Of a stretch of DNA of 64,000 nucleotides, positions 1 to 8,634 are shown one piece after another. This stretch comes from an uncultured Pseudomonas sp. (GTDB taxonomy: Bacteria; Pseudomonadota; Gammaproteobacteria; Pseudomonadales; Pseudomonadaceae), in the NCBI RefSeq assembly GCF_946885955.1, contig NZ_CAMPHI010000005.1, positions 62,001 to 126,000 on the forward strand. Direction: 5' to 3'. The stretch's first letter is position 1. Each line of letters opens with the position of its first letter. The notes under the pieces were generated by a model. That model was not told where the DNA came from. It was given only the letters and a program-made list of their open reading frames with translations, and did not search any database. Both the position numbers and the translations under genes were made by a program.

Positions 1-286
1 CGGGCACGCCGGTAAAATCCTGCATCAGCACGCGGGCCGGGCGGTATTGGATCTCGCGCTCGGAGCTGCGCGTGTGCAGCCAATCGGCCATGGCTTGCAG
101 GTCGGTGCCGGTGACGGTTTTGCCGTCCTCCCAGCGCAGCAGGTTTTCCAGCAGCACTTTCAACGACATCGGTAAGCGATCGAGATCGCCGAGCGATTTG
201 GCGGCTTCGGGCAGGCTGAAGTAGTGGTAGGTCTGGCCGTCTATATCGAGGCTGCGGCGGCATTTCAGGCTGTCTAAGGAAGGCAT
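1..286 (-). CDS. acnA: Aconitate hydratase A, N-terminal part (runs off left edge)
   Basis: Only the first 95 codons are in the window. The protein begins MPSLDSLKCRR and continues with SLPEAAKSLGDL, LKVLLENLLRWEDG and VLMQDFTGVP, which is the conserved start of AcnA-type aconitases. The enzyme interconverts citrate and isocitrate in the TCA cycle using a [4Fe-4S] cluster; the cluster cysteines lie beyond the edge. The start ATG (286-284) is preceded by an AGGAGA ribosome binding site about 7 bases upstream. It is divergent from rlmM, as in other Pseudomonas genomes. Confidence 0.95.
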   Translation of the reverse strand, partial: MPSLDSLKCRRSLDIDGQTYHYFSLPEAAKSLGDLDRLPMSLKVLLENLLRWEDGKTVTGTDLQAMADWLHTRSSEREIQYRPARVLMQDFTGVP

Positions 287-534
287 TGCGCATCTCCTAG
301 GGCTTGCCGGCAGGTAAACCGGATTAATGACTGCGGACCCTTAACCCTAGCCCCGCTTGGCGTGGCTCGCCATTCAGCGGCAGGCGCCAGGTCGGGTTCT
401 ATCGGCGGTTCGAGGCGACGTGGCGCCGCGGAAAAGCGGCGCACGGCGCAAGCAGAGGGTCTTTAAACTGGACAGGTCCCTGGCGCTTAGGGTTCCCGAC
501 TCGGCTATGATGCGCGCCTTGAGGAGAGCCCCTG

Positions 535-1590
535 ATGAATACCTTATTGCTGCACTGCCGCCCCGGTTTCGAGAACGAGGTCTGTGCGGAGATCGCCGAG
601 CACGCCGCGCGTCTGGCTGTCGCCGGCTACGCCAAGAGCAAGCCCGCCAGCGCCTGCGCCGAATTTGTCTGCACTGAGGCGGACGGCGCCGAACGGCTGA
701 TGCGCGGCTTGCGCTTCAGCCAGTTGATCTTCCCCCGGCAGTGGGCCCGCGGGATGTTTATCGAGTTGCCGGAACAGGATCGTATCAGCGTGTTGCTGGG
801 CCACCTGGCGGACTCGCCGGTATTCGGCGGCCTGTGGTTGGAGGTGCTGGACACCAATGACGGCAAGGAACTGTCGAATTTCTGCAAGAAGTTCGAAGCG
901 CCGCTGCGCAAGGCACTGAGCAAGGCCGGCAAACTGGTCGAGGATGGGCAGAAGCCGCGCCTGCTGCTGACCTTCAAAAGCGGCCGCGAAGTTTTCCTCG
1001 GCATGGCCGAAGCGCACAATTGCGCGCTCTGGCCCATGGGTATTCCGCGTTTGAAGTTCCCCCGCGAGGCGCCGAGCCGTTCGACCCTCAAGCTGGAAGA
1101 GGCCTGGCACACCTTTATCCCGCGCGAGCAATGGGATGAGCGCCTGTCGGACGAGATGACCGGTGTCGATCTGGGCGCCGCGCCGGGCGGCTGGACCTAT
1201 CAGTTGGTCAAGCGCGGCATGCTGGTCACCGCCATCGACAACGGCCCGATGGCCGAAAGCCTGATGGATACCGGCCTGGTGCAGCACCTGATGGTCGACG
1301 GCTTTACCTGGAAGCCCAAGCAGCCGGTGGATTGGATGGTCTGCGACATCGTCGAAAAGCCCGCGCGCAACGCCGCCCTGCTGGAAACCTGGATCGGCGA
1401 GGGCCTGTGCCGCGAGGCCGTGGTCAACCTGAAACTGCCGATGAAACAGCGCTACGCCGAAGTGCGCCGCCTGCTGCAGCGCCTGGAAGACGGCTTTGCC
1501 GCGCGCAAAATCAAGGTCTCGATCGCCTGCAAACAGCTCTATCACGACCGCGAAGAAGTGACCTGCCATCTGCGTAGGCTAAGCAAGTAG
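535..1590 (+). CDS. rlmM: 23S rRNA (cytidine-2498-2'-O)-methyltransferase RlmM
   Basis: The 351-residue protein is the usual length for RlmM, which methylates the ribose 2'-OH of C2498 in 23S rRNA using S-adenosylmethionine. The N-terminal half (MNTLLLHCRPGFENEV) is the THUMP-like RNA-binding part. The Rossmann-fold methyltransferase half carries the SAM-binding loop GVDLGAAPGGWTYQL near residue 210, followed by acidic AIDNG and the VCDIVEKP strand. A GAGGAG ribosome binding site precedes the ATG. It is a single gene, divergent from acnA and followed by a repeat-rich spacer. Confidence 0.96.
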   Translation: MNTLLLHCRPGFENEVCAEIAEHAARLAVAGYAKSKPASACAEFVCTEADGAERLMRGLRFSQLIFPRQWARGMFIELPEQDRISVLLGHLADSPVFGGLWLEVLDTNDGKELSNFCKKFEAPLRKALSKAGKLVEDGQKPRLLLTFKSGREVFLGMAEAHNCALWPMGIPRLKFPREAPSRSTLKLEEAWHTFIPREQWDERLSDEMTGVDLGAAPGGWTYQLVKRGMLVTAIDNGPMAESLMDTGLVQHLMVDGFTWKPKQPVDWMVCDIVEKPARNAALLETWIGEGLCREAVVNLKLPMKQRYAEVRRLLQRLEDGFAARKIKVSIACKQLYHDREEVTCHLRRLSK

Positions 1591-1604
1591 CCCATGGCCG
1601 CTTG

Positions 1605-1671
1605 GTAGCCCGGATGCAATCCGGGGAAAGGTAGCGTCGCCCAGATCGCTCCCGGATTGCATCCGGGCTAC
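1605..1671. repeat. Intergenic inverted repeat, GTAGCCCGGATGCA family (copy 1)
   Basis: Two perfectly complementary 21-base arms lie at 1605-1625 and 1651-1671 (core GCCCGGATGCAATCCGGG), separated by 25 bases. The same arms recur exactly at 6157-6177 and 6201-6221, and a decayed copy is near 58747. It starts 14 bases after the rlmM stop codon, so it may also end or stabilise the transcript. Confidence 0.9.
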
Positions 1672-1692
1672 GGGGCCGCAATGTGCGCATTG

Positions 1693-1799
1693 GTAGGGAG
1701 GACATGGCGAAGCCTTGTCCACCGTTGGCAGCGTGGGAACCCATCCCGGGGTGCCCCGCGTCCAGGCGACGCGGAGCGCCGCCAAATGCATTCCCACGC
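1693..1799. repeat. Two further palindromic repeat remnants before tusA
   Basis: At 1693-1722 lies a GTAGGGAGGACATGGCG-type half element related to those at 7813-7887 and 58796-58860. From 1731 to 1799 a second element is bounded by GCGTGGGAA and its exact complement TTCCCACGC, with GC-rich partly palindromic sequence inside. With the copy at 1605 this makes three repeat families packed between rlmM and tusA. Confidence 0.65.
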
Positions 1800-1859
1800 C
1801 AAAGGTGACCTTTACCCCGGCTTTGCGCGAGAATAGCCGCCTGTTTCTGGAGCCAGCCG

Positions 1860-2111
1860 ATGTCTTTGCAATCCAACGCCATTCTCGACGACACCCTCGA
1901 TGCCACTGGGCTGAACTGCCCCGAGCCGGTGATGATGCTGCATAACAAGGTACGCGACCTGCCGGCCGGTGGGCTGCTCAAGGTCATCGCCACCGACCCC
2001 TCGACCCGTCGCGATATTCCCAAGTTCTGCGTATTTCTCGGCCATGAACTGGTCGAACAGGTGGAAGACAACGGCACCTATCTGTACCTGATTCGCAAGA
2101 AGGCCGATTAA
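1860..2111 (+). CDS. tusA: Sulfurtransferase TusA
   Basis: This 83-residue protein has the TusA/SirA fold signature [19 protein letters not shown], in which the cysteine at about residue 20 of the CPEP motif carries the persulfide. TusA relays sulfur from cysteine desulfurase to the TusBCD system for 2-thiouridine formation in tRNA, and to other sulfur pathways. The length fits the family. The ribosome binding site before the ATG is weak (CTGGAG). It stands alone between two repeat-containing spacers. Confidence 0.95.
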   Translation: MSLQSNAILDDTLDATGLNCPEPVMMLHNKVRDLPAGGLLKVIATDPSTRRDIPKFCVFLGHELVEQVEDNGTYLYLIRKKAD

Positions 2112-2118
2112 CCCGATC

Positions 2119-2187
2119 GTAGGTTGGGTTAGCGGCGCTATACGGAATATACAAGCGCCACCATTGCCGAGCGCCGCGTAACCCAAC
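2119..2187. repeat. Intergenic inverted repeat, TTGGGTTAGCGGCGC family (copy 1)
   Basis: The left arm at 2119-2138 contains GTTGGGTTAGCGGCGC and the right arm at 2171-2187 contains GCGCCGCGTAACCCAAC, complementary apart from a one-base bulge. It lies 8 bases after the tusA stop. A larger block of the same family is at 43192-43357. Confidence 0.8.
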
Positions 2188-2273
2188 ACAACGCCGCTAG
2201 CTGCACGCCCTACTTCATTTATGCCGTCGTTTGCGAAAGGCCAGCGAGCCGTTGCCTCAACAGGCCAGGCTCT

Positions 2274-3374
2274 CTATCGTTCGCCCCTGACCGCCTCGCT
2301 GTCCCACCCCACCTGACCAGGCGCCAGGCCGCAGCTTTTCAGGGTGGTTTGCCAGACCCTTACGTGCCGCGCGGTGGCCTGCTGGAAATCAGCCCATAGC
2401 GACGACTCGGCACCGGCCAGGCTGCTCAGATAATCGCGCATCGCAGGCGGGACTCCCTCGGCCGTGGCGAGCTGACGCAGGCTGCGACTCCAGCGTTGTC
2501 CGCGTTGGTCAACCTCGGCCAGATAGGGTTGCAGGGCGCCAGCGTAATACTTGACGAAAATATTCTGCAGAATGCGCCCGCGCGGCGTCGCCTGTCCCAG
2601 CGGGCAAACCGGGCGTTGCCGCTGGCGGCTTTCCAGCAGCTCGCTGCCCTGGTTCAGGTTATGACTCAGGCTGGCCAGGCTGGCGATCAATTGGCCGCCT
2701 TGAGGGCTGGCATGCAGGGCGAAGAACAGCGGGTCGAGTTCGCCGGCCGGCGGCGGCAAGCGTTGCGGCAGGGCATGCGCCAGCTCGGCCAACTGCGCCA
2801 GGGCATCCAGGGCGGCGTTGTCCTCAGGCGCGTCGACCGGCACCGCCTGCTCGGCGAAACGCAGGTAGCGCTCAACCTCGGCGCTACCGTTCAGGGCATT
2901 CCAGAATACCTGCGGCAGTTGCCGGCGTTTTTCCAGCGCCAACTCGCCGAGGGTCGTGCGCAGCTGCTGGTCGCGCTCCGTGCTCAGGTGCGGCAGGCAA
3001 GCATCAATGCTGCGTAACAGATCGCCTTCGTAGGCCAGGCGGCGGCTGGGCACTAACTGCTTGCCGAGAATGCTGTTGCGTTGGCTGATCTGCTGTTGCA
3101 GTTCGGGACAGTGGCGCGCATCGATCAACAGATCGAGCAGGCCGATGCGGATCTCGGCGATCGCCTGCAGGCGCTCACGCCGCGGCGGCATGCGATAGCG
3201 CGTCAGCTCGGCCTTGTCGAACGCCTGGACCTCGACGCCTTCGAGCGCATCACCTTCTAGCGCCCGGTCGAGGCGTTGCAGATAGTCCGCTTGCAGCGCC
3301 AGGCCGTCGTCGCTCGGCGTGCAGGCGCAGAGCGCCAGACAGGCGAGAAGGGCCAGGCAATGCGTGATCGTCAC
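2274..3374 (-). CDS. DUF3080 family lipoprotein
   Basis: The 366-residue protein starts with a lipoprotein signal (MTITHCLALLACLALCACTP) with a lipobox-like LCAC, so Cys18 is the likely lipidation site. The body is mostly helical, rich in Leu, Arg and Gln, with motifs such as RRERLQAIAEIRIGLLDLL that I associate with the DUF3080 family. No catalytic motif is visible and the function is unknown. The start is GTG (3374-3372) with a GGGAG ribosome binding site. The neighbouring MATE gene lies 105 bases upstream on the same strand, so co-transcription is possible. Confidence 0.8.
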   Translation of the reverse strand: MTITHCLALLACLALCACTPSDDGLALQADYLQRLDRALEGDALEGVEVQAFDKAELTRYRMPPRRERLQAIAEIRIGLLDLLIDARHCPELQQQISQRNSILGKQLVPSRRLAYEGDLLRSIDACLPHLSTERDQQLRTTLGELALEKRRQLPQVFWNALNGSAEVERYLRFAEQAVPVDAPEDNAALDALAQLAELAHALPQRLPPPAGELDPLFFALHASPQGGQLIASLASLSHNLNQGSELLESRQRQRPVCPLGQATPRGRILQNIFVKYYAGALQPYLAEVDQRGQRWSRSLRQLATAEGVPPAMRDYLSSLAGAESSLWADFQQATARHVRVWQTTLKSCGLAPGQVGWDSEAVRGER

Positions 3375-3479
3375 GATAAAACTCCCACAGCGGCAGGTGC
3401 TCTGATTTTTCTGTGGCGGCTGAGAAAAAACAGATATACCGCGAAAAACCCGAGGCTTCGAGCGCGTCGCCTATCTCGC

Positions 3480-4868
3480 TCAGGCCGTTTGCGCCGCCCG
3501 AATGCGTCGCCGCGCGCAGCCGGCAAGACGGATCGCCAGCATGACCGCGGCGCAGCTCAGCCCCACGATCAGCCCCTGCCAGAGCCCGCGCGGACCGCTG
3601 GGTTCGCCGAACAGGCTGGACAGTCCCAGGGCGTAACCCACCGGCAGGCCAACGCCCCAATAGGCGAACAGGGTCAGGATCATGGTCATCCGGGTGTCCT
3701 GGTAACCCCGTAACGCGCCGGCGGCTGTGACCTGCACCGCATCGGAGAATTGAAAGAACGCGGCCAGCACGATCAGGCTGGCGGCGATCGCGATTACCGT
3801 CGGGTCGGGGCTGTAGATCTGCGCGATCTGCTCGCGCAGCAGCAACATTGCGCTGGCCGACAGGCAGGCATAAGCGAGCGCCGCGCCCATGCTCACGCCA
3901 GCGGCGAAACGTGCCTGGCGCGGCTGGCCACGGCCGAGGGCCTGACCGACCCTTACGGTGGCAGCCATACCGAGGGAGTAGGGAATCATGAATACCATGG
4001 AGGTGAAGTTCAGGGCGATCTGGTGGCCGGCGACCACGCTGGCGCCAAGGCCGCCGATTAGCAGGGCGATCACCGAGAAAATACTCACCTCGGCGAACAC
4101 CGCGATGCCCATGGGCACGCCGATCTCCAGCAGACGGCGAATCGCCTGCCAGTGCGGCCACTCGAAGCGGCTGAACAGCTGGCTCGGTTTATAGAAAGGC
4201 GCCCATTTCACCCACCACAACATGCCCAGCAGCATGAATACCATCACCAGCGCCGTGGCCCAGCCGCAGCCGACCCCGCCCATGGCCGGCAGGCCGAACT
4301 TGCCGTAGATAAATACGTAATTGGCCGGAATGTTCAGCAGCAAACCGAGCAGCCCCAGCACCATGCTCGGTCGGGTATGGCTGAGGCCATCGCTGAAACA
4401 GCGCAGCACGTGGTACAGCGCCACCGCCGGAAAGCCACAGGCGACCGCCTGCAGATAACCCATGGTGGGCATCACAAGCGCCGGCTCGACATCCATCAGA
4501 CGCAGCACGATCTCGGCGTTCCACAGCAGCGCCGCCGCGGCAAGACCGACCGCCAGAGCCAGCCACAACGCCTGGCGCACCAGCGGGCCGATCTCGGCTT
4601 GGCGGCCGGCGCCGAAGTGTTGCGCGACCTTCGGCGTGGTGGCCAGGAGCACGCCGGTCATCAGCAGAAACACCGGCACCCAGATCGAGTTGCCCAGTGC
4701 CACTGCCGCCAGGTCCCGCGGGCTGACGCGGCCGGCCATTACGGTATCGACGAAGCCCATGGCGGTGTGGGCCAGTTGCGCGACCATGATCGGCATGGCC
4801 AGCAATAGCAGGCCGCGCAGTTCGGTCCAGATGCGCTTTGGGCGGGTTTCGGCAGACATGACGGGCAT
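3480..4868 (-). CDS. MATE family multidrug efflux transporter (NorM/PmpM-like)
   Basis: The 462-residue inner-membrane protein has about 12 hydrophobic segments in two similar halves, the usual MATE length and layout. Conserved family stretches include AMGFVDTVMAGRVSPRDLAAVA in two pieces around residues 35-55, and MGIAVFAEVSIFS at the start of the second half. MATE proteins export cationic drugs and dyes in exchange for H+ or Na+. An ATG at 4859 gives a protein three residues shorter; neither start has a clear ribosome binding site. It is divergent from pdxB. Confidence 0.9.
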   Translation of the reverse strand: MPVMSAETRPKRIWTELRGLLLLAMPIMVAQLAHTAMGFVDTVMAGRVSPRDLAAVALGNSIWVPVFLLMTGVLLATTPKVAQHFGAGRQAEIGPLVRQALWLALAVGLAAAALLWNAEIVLRLMDVEPALVMPTMGYLQAVACGFPAVALYHVLRCFSDGLSHTRPSMVLGLLGLLLNIPANYVFIYGKFGLPAMGGVGCGWATALVMVFMLLGMLWWVKWAPFYKPSQLFSRFEWPHWQAIRRLLEIGVPMGIAVFAEVSIFSVIALLIGGLGASVVAGHQIALNFTSMVFMIPYSLGMAATVRVGQALGRGQPRQARFAAGVSMGAALAYACLSASAMLLLREQIAQIYSPDPTVIAIAASLIVLAAFFQFSDAVQVTAAGALRGYQDTRMTMILTLFAYWGVGLPVGYALGLSSLFGEPSGPRGLWQGLIVGLSCAAVMLAIRLAGCARRRIRAAQTA

Positions 4869-5002
4869 TCGCTGGGCGTATTGGCAGGGCCGCGCAGTCT
4901 ACGCGCTGACGCCTTGGTCAGGAAAGGGCTGCTGCGTTCAGTTGTGAGGGGACGTGGAAGCGTCTGCTGGTTAGAATAGCGCGCTGAATTGTGGAGCCTG
5001 AT

Positions 5003-6160
5003 ATGCGCATAGTCGCCGACGAGAACATCCCCCTGCTCGATGAGTTTTTCGCCGGTTTCGGCGAGATTCGCCGCTTGCCCGGTCGTGCCATCGACCGCGC
5101 GGCAGTGGCCGATGCCGATATCCTGCTGGTGCGCTCGGTAACCCGAGTCGACCGTGCGCTGTTGCATGAGTCGCCGGTCAAGTTTGTCGGCACCTGCACC
5201 ATCGGCACCGACCACCTCGATCTCGATTACTTCCAGCAGGCCACGATCGCCTGGTCCAGCGCCCCCGGCTGCAATGCCCGCGGGGTGGTCGACTATGTGC
5301 TGGGCAGCCTGCTGGTGCTGGCCGAGGAGCAGGGCGTCGATCTGCAGTCGCGCACCTACGGCATCGTCGGCGCCGGCCAGGTCGGCGGGCGTTTGCTCGA
5401 AGTGCTGCGTGGCCTGGGCTGGCGTGTGCTGGTCTGCGATCCGCCGCGCCAGGCGGCCGAGGGTGGTGACTTCGTCGGTCTGGAACAGCTGATCGCCGAA
5501 TGCGATGTGATCAGCCTGCATACGCCGCTCGGCCGCGATGGCGCCCATCCGACCCATCATCTGTTCGATGCCGCGCGCCTGGCGCAACTGCAAACCGGCG
5601 CCTGGTTGATCAACGCCAGTCGCGGCGCGGTGGTAGCCAACGCGGCGCTGGTCGAGCTACTTGGACGACGCACGGATTTGCGCGTGGTGCTGGATGTCTG
5701 GGAAGGCGAGCCGCAGGTCGATGTCGCATTGGCTGCTTTGTGCCGCATCGCCACCCCGCATATCGCCGGCTACAGCCTCGACGGCAAGCTGCGCGGCACC
5801 GCGCAGATCTACCAGGCGCTGTGCCGGCACCTGGGTTGCGCCGAGACCCAGACCCTGGAAGCCTTGATGCCCGCGCCCTGGCTCGGCGAGTTGAGCATTA
5901 GCGGTTCTGCCGACCCGGCCTGGGCCTTGGCCACGCTGTGCCGCGCGGTATACGACCCGCGCCGCGACGATGCGGATTTCCGCCGCAGCCTGCGGGGCGA
6001 CGAAGCGAGCCGTCGCCTGGCCTTCGACGCCCTGCGCAAGCATTACCCGATGCGTCGGGAAATCGACGGGTTGCGCGTGGCCGTGCAAGGCGAAGCGGCG
6101 CCAGCGTTATTGCGGGTTATTCAGGCTGTGGGGGCAACGCTGCAGAGGCGCGATCCGTAG
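5003..6160 (+). CDS. pdxB: Erythronate-4-phosphate dehydrogenase PdxB
   Basis: The 385-residue enzyme oxidises 4-phosphoerythronate in the DXP-dependent pyridoxal phosphate pathway. It begins [16 protein letters not shown] and carries the D-2-hydroxyacid dehydrogenase NAD fold ([16 protein letters not shown], about residues 119-134), the substrate region CTIGTDHLD, the catalytic Arg in INASRGAVV and the His in TPHIAGYSL. The C-terminal PdxB dimerisation domain is present. I chose ATG 5003 because the conserved protein begins there; a GTG at 4991 would add four residues. The TAG stop lies inside the left arm of an inverted repeat. Confidence 0.96.
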   Translation: MRIVADENIPLLDEFFAGFGEIRRLPGRAIDRAAVADADILLVRSVTRVDRALLHESPVKFVGTCTIGTDHLDLDYFQQATIAWSSAPGCNARGVVDYVLGSLLVLAEEQGVDLQSRTYGIVGAGQVGGRLLEVLRGLGWRVLVCDPPRQAAEGGDFVGLEQLIAECDVISLHTPLGRDGAHPTHHLFDAARLAQLQTGAWLINASRGAVVANAALVELLGRRTDLRVVLDVWEGEPQVDVALAALCRIATPHIAGYSLDGKLRGTAQIYQALCRHLGCAETQTLEALMPAPWLGELSISGSADPAWALATLCRAVYDPRRDDADFRRSLRGDEASRRLAFDALRKHYPMRREIDGLRVAVQGEAAPALLRVIQAVGATLQRRDP

Positions 6161-6221
6161 CCCGGATGCAATCCGGGAAGATTTATCAGACGGCGAATTC
6201 CCCGGATTGCATCCGGGCTAC
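6157..6221. repeat. Intergenic inverted repeat, GTAGCCCGGATGCA family (copy 2)
   Basis: The arms at 6157-6177 and 6201-6221 are perfect 21-base complements and are identical to the arms at 1605-1671; only the 23-base spacer differs. The left arm supplies the TAG stop codon (6158-6160) of pdxB. Confidence 0.92.
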
Positions 6222-6283
6222 AAGTCGGCACGCCTAGCGTAGGAGCGGCCTTGGCCGCGATTGGCAGCAAAGTTTGCAGGCAA

Positions 6284-6317
6284 GAAAAAGCCCGGGCGTT
6301 TAGTACGGCCCGGGCTT
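6284..6317 (-). terminator. Rho-independent terminator of the PA1571-like gene
   Basis: Arms AAGCCCGGGC (6288-6297) and GCCCGGGCTT (6308-6317) form a 10-base-pair stem. Read on the minus strand the stem is followed by a run of T (complement of AAAAA at 6285-6289). It sits just past the stop of the 58-residue gene. Confidence 0.85.
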
Positions 6318-6332
6318 GCAATAGCGCCAGGT

Positions 6333-6509
6333 TCAACCGTGCTTGGCGAGGTTGCTGCGGCTATTTTCCAGTTCGCGGCAGGCATTCTGGATCATTTGCT
6401 CGGTAATCGGAATTTCGCGGCCGTGCTCGTCGATAACCGCACCGCCGACCGCACGGTGGGCGTGCATCGGGATGACGCGAGGTTCACGGGTTTGCTCATG
6501 CAGGCTCAT
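6333..6509 (-). CDS. Small PA1571-family protein
   Basis: The 58-residue protein starts MSLHEQTREPRVIPMHAHR and continues GGAVIDEHGREIPITEQMIQ. It is charged and soluble with no signal or membrane segment, and resembles the conserved Pseudomonas hypothetical protein PA1571 as I recall it. Function is unknown. ATG 6509 has a good AGGAGAG site 5 bases upstream, preferable to the in-frame ATG at 6593. It has its own terminator and is divergent from the ATP-NAD kinase family gene, the same arrangement as PA1571/PA1572. Confidence 0.85.
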   Translation of the reverse strand: MSLHEQTREPRVIPMHAHRAVGGAVIDEHGREIPITEQMIQNACRELENSRSNLAKHG

Positions 6510-6643
6510 GGTCGCTCTCCTGATCGGTTGGTTTGCGTAGCTTATGGGCATTAGATGAAAAGGCTGTGACAGGCATAGACGACGGAAATGCACCGGAAAG
6601 TACGTTCGTCGGCTACGCGAAGCGCAACGATAATGAGGTGGTT

Positions 6644-7759
6644 ATGTCGCGGTTTCACCTGGGGTTGATCGTCAACCCCTTGGCCGGCCTGGGTGGCCCG
6701 GCCGGTTTCAAAGGTAGCGACGGCGTCGCGCAGCAGGCGCTGGCCCTGGGTATCGAGCCGCAGGCCGCCGCCCGTACGCGCACGGCGCTGGAGTGCCTGT
6801 TGCCGATCAGGGACGGGCTGCATTTTCTGACCTTCCCCGGCCCCATGGGCGCGGATCTGTTGGCCGACATGGGCTTCGCCCATCAGGTGCTCGGCCATTT
6901 GCATGAGGGCCTCAGTAGCGCTGCGGATACCCGCGAAGCGGTCGAGTCGCTGCAAGAGGCCGGCGTCGCCCTGATTCTGTTCGCCGGTGGCGACGGCACT
7001 GCGCGGGACATCTGCAGCGCGGTGCGTGAGGGTCAGCCGGTGTTGGGCATTCCCGCGGGGGTGAAGATTCAGTCCGGGGTTTATGCGATCAACCCGCGTG
7101 CGGCCGGCGAACTGACCCGGCGCCTGATCGAGGGCGGTTTGGTGCGTCTGGCCAGCGGCGAGGTGCGCGATATCGACGAGGCCGCGCTGCGCGAGGGCAA
7201 GGTGACGGCGCGCTGGTATGGCGAACTGACCGTGCCGGAAGAGGGCGGTTACCTGCAGCAGGTCAAGCAGGGCGGGGTGGAGTCCGAAGAGCTGGTGCTG
7301 GCCGACCTCGCCGCCTGGCTGGAGAGCAACTGGGAAGAGGATGTGCGCTACGTCTTTGGCCCAGGTTCGACCTTGCACGGGCTGGCGGAAAATCTCGGGC
7401 TGAAGACCACCTTGCTGGGCGTCGATGTGATCGAGAACGGCCAGGTCATCGCCCATGACGTCAGCGAGGCGCAGCTATTCGACCTGGTCGACGGCCACCC
7501 GGCACGCCTGCTGGTCACCGCCATCGGCGGCCAGGGGCATATCATCGGCCGCGGCAACCAGCAGATCAGCCCGCGGGTGTTGCGTGCCATCGGCCTCGGC
7601 AACCTGCGGGTAGTGGCCACCAAGCGCAAGCTCGCCACCCTGGAGGGTCGACCCTTGTTGGTCGATAGCGGCGATGTGGGTTTGGACGACGCCTTCCCCG
7701 ATGTGGTGCGGGTGTGGGCGGGCTATAAGGAAGAACTGCTGTATCCCGTGGGCAAGTAG
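6644..7759 (+). CDS. ATP-NAD kinase family protein (PA1572-like)
   Basis: The 371-residue protein has the NAD-kinase/diacylglycerol-kinase nucleotide motif LFAGGDGTARDI near residue 108 and the following GIPAGVKIQSGVYAINP, as in PpnK-like folds. It is longer than housekeeping NadK (about 295 residues), with a C-terminal part containing TAIGGQGHIIGRGNQQISP. It probably phosphorylates NAD(H) or a related substrate, but the substrate is inferred. ATG 6644 has a GAGGTGG site and begins SRFHLGLIVNPLAGLGG, the family start. Confidence 0.88.
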   Translation: MSRFHLGLIVNPLAGLGGPAGFKGSDGVAQQALALGIEPQAAARTRTALECLLPIRDGLHFLTFPGPMGADLLADMGFAHQVLGHLHEGLSSAADTREAVESLQEAGVALILFAGGDGTARDICSAVREGQPVLGIPAGVKIQSGVYAINPRAAGELTRRLIEGGLVRLASGEVRDIDEAALREGKVTARWYGELTVPEEGGYLQQVKQGGVESEELVLADLAAWLESNWEEDVRYVFGPGSTLHGLAENLGLKTTLLGVDVIENGQVIAHDVSEAQLFDLVDGHPARLLVTAIGGQGHIIGRGNQQISPRVLRAIGLGNLRVVATKRKLATLEGRPLLVDSGDVGLDDAFPDVVRVWAGYKEELLYPVGK

Positions 7760-7812
7760 CTGTCCTCCGTACCGGCTTCGAGGCAAGTCCGAGCTGCGCC
7801 CGGGGTGGAACT

Positions 7813-7887
7813 GTAGGGCGGACATGCCGAAGGCTGGTCCGCCAAACGAATCGCAGCGGTGTACAAGGCTTCGCCATGTACCCCTAC
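7813..7887. repeat. Imperfect inverted repeat, GTAGGG..CATG family
   Basis: The block begins GTAGGGCGGACATGCCGA and ends with the imperfect complement TTCGCCATGTACCCCTAC. Related half-elements occur at 1693 and 58796. It lies between the NAD kinase-like gene and the DUF1287 gene and leaves only 23 bases for the ribosome binding region of the latter. Confidence 0.7.
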
Positions 7888-7910
7888 AACAGCGTCAAAG
7901 GAGCGACTCT

Positions 7911-8486
7911 ATGCGCGTATGGCTGGGTGTGATTCTAGGCTGGCTATTGGCCTTCGACGCCAGCGCGCTGCAACCCGAGGCATTGGTGCTGGCGGCCCGC
8001 GAACAGGTCGGGGTGACGCTGTCCTACGATCCGGCTTATCGTCGTTTGAGCTATCCGGGCGGCGATGTGCCGCTGAGCGGCGGCGTCTGCACCGATGTGT
8101 TGATCCGTGCGCTACGCCAACAGGGCCTGGACCTACAGGAAGCGGTGCACCGCGATATGCGTGCGCATTTCGATCTGTACCCGAAGCACTGGGGGTTGAG
8201 CCGCCCCGATAGCAATATCGACCACCGTCGTGTGCCCAACCTGATGACCTGGTTCAAGCGCCAGGGCTGGGCGTTGCCGCTCAGCCAGGACGCAGGCGCC
8301 TATCGTCCCGGCGATATCGTCACCTGGGATCTGGGGCGCGGCCTCACCCATATCGGCATCGTCAGCGACAGGCGCGCGGATAGCGGCGTGCCGCTGGTGC
8401 TGCACAATATCGGCCGCGGCACCCGGGAAGAGGACATCCTCTTCGGCTTCAGCATCACCGGCCATTACCGGCTTCCCGAGTCCTGA
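7911..8486 (+). CDS. DUF1287 domain protein, secreted
   Basis: The 191-residue protein has a signal peptide (MRVWLGVILGWLLAFDASA, cleavage after about residue 19). The DUF1287 body contains GVCTDVLIRALRQQG with a conserved Cys-Thr-Asp, VPNLMTWF, YRPGDIVTWDL and LTHIGIVSD followed by LVLHNIGRG. These resemble the Cys/His layout of NlpC/P60-type amidases, so a cell-wall hydrolase role is possible but unproven. An AAAGGAG site precedes the ATG. It is located in the periplasm. Confidence 0.88.
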   Translation: MRVWLGVILGWLLAFDASALQPEALVLAAREQVGVTLSYDPAYRRLSYPGGDVPLSGGVCTDVLIRALRQQGLDLQEAVHRDMRAHFDLYPKHWGLSRPDSNIDHRRVPNLMTWFKRQGWALPLSQDAGAYRPGDIVTWDLGRGLTHIGIVSDRRADSGVPLVLHNIGRGTREEDILFGFSITGHYRLPES

Positions 8487-8634
8487 GGCTGACCGCTTGT
8501 CGCGCGTCCTGGGCCCGCATCGGCATATCGTCGGTTGAGGCGAACGCGCGGGACGCCGAGCAGAACGTCTCGCCGGTGGCCGAGTCTACCGATTTTCCAG
8601 GAATCCAAGGCGGCTGATCGGCGAGGCATCCGCG

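Noticed and set aside
1605..6221. Possible CRISPR array from recurring 21-base units
   Set aside because: The units are inverted rather than direct repeats, only two per site, with no regular spacer series and no cas genes.
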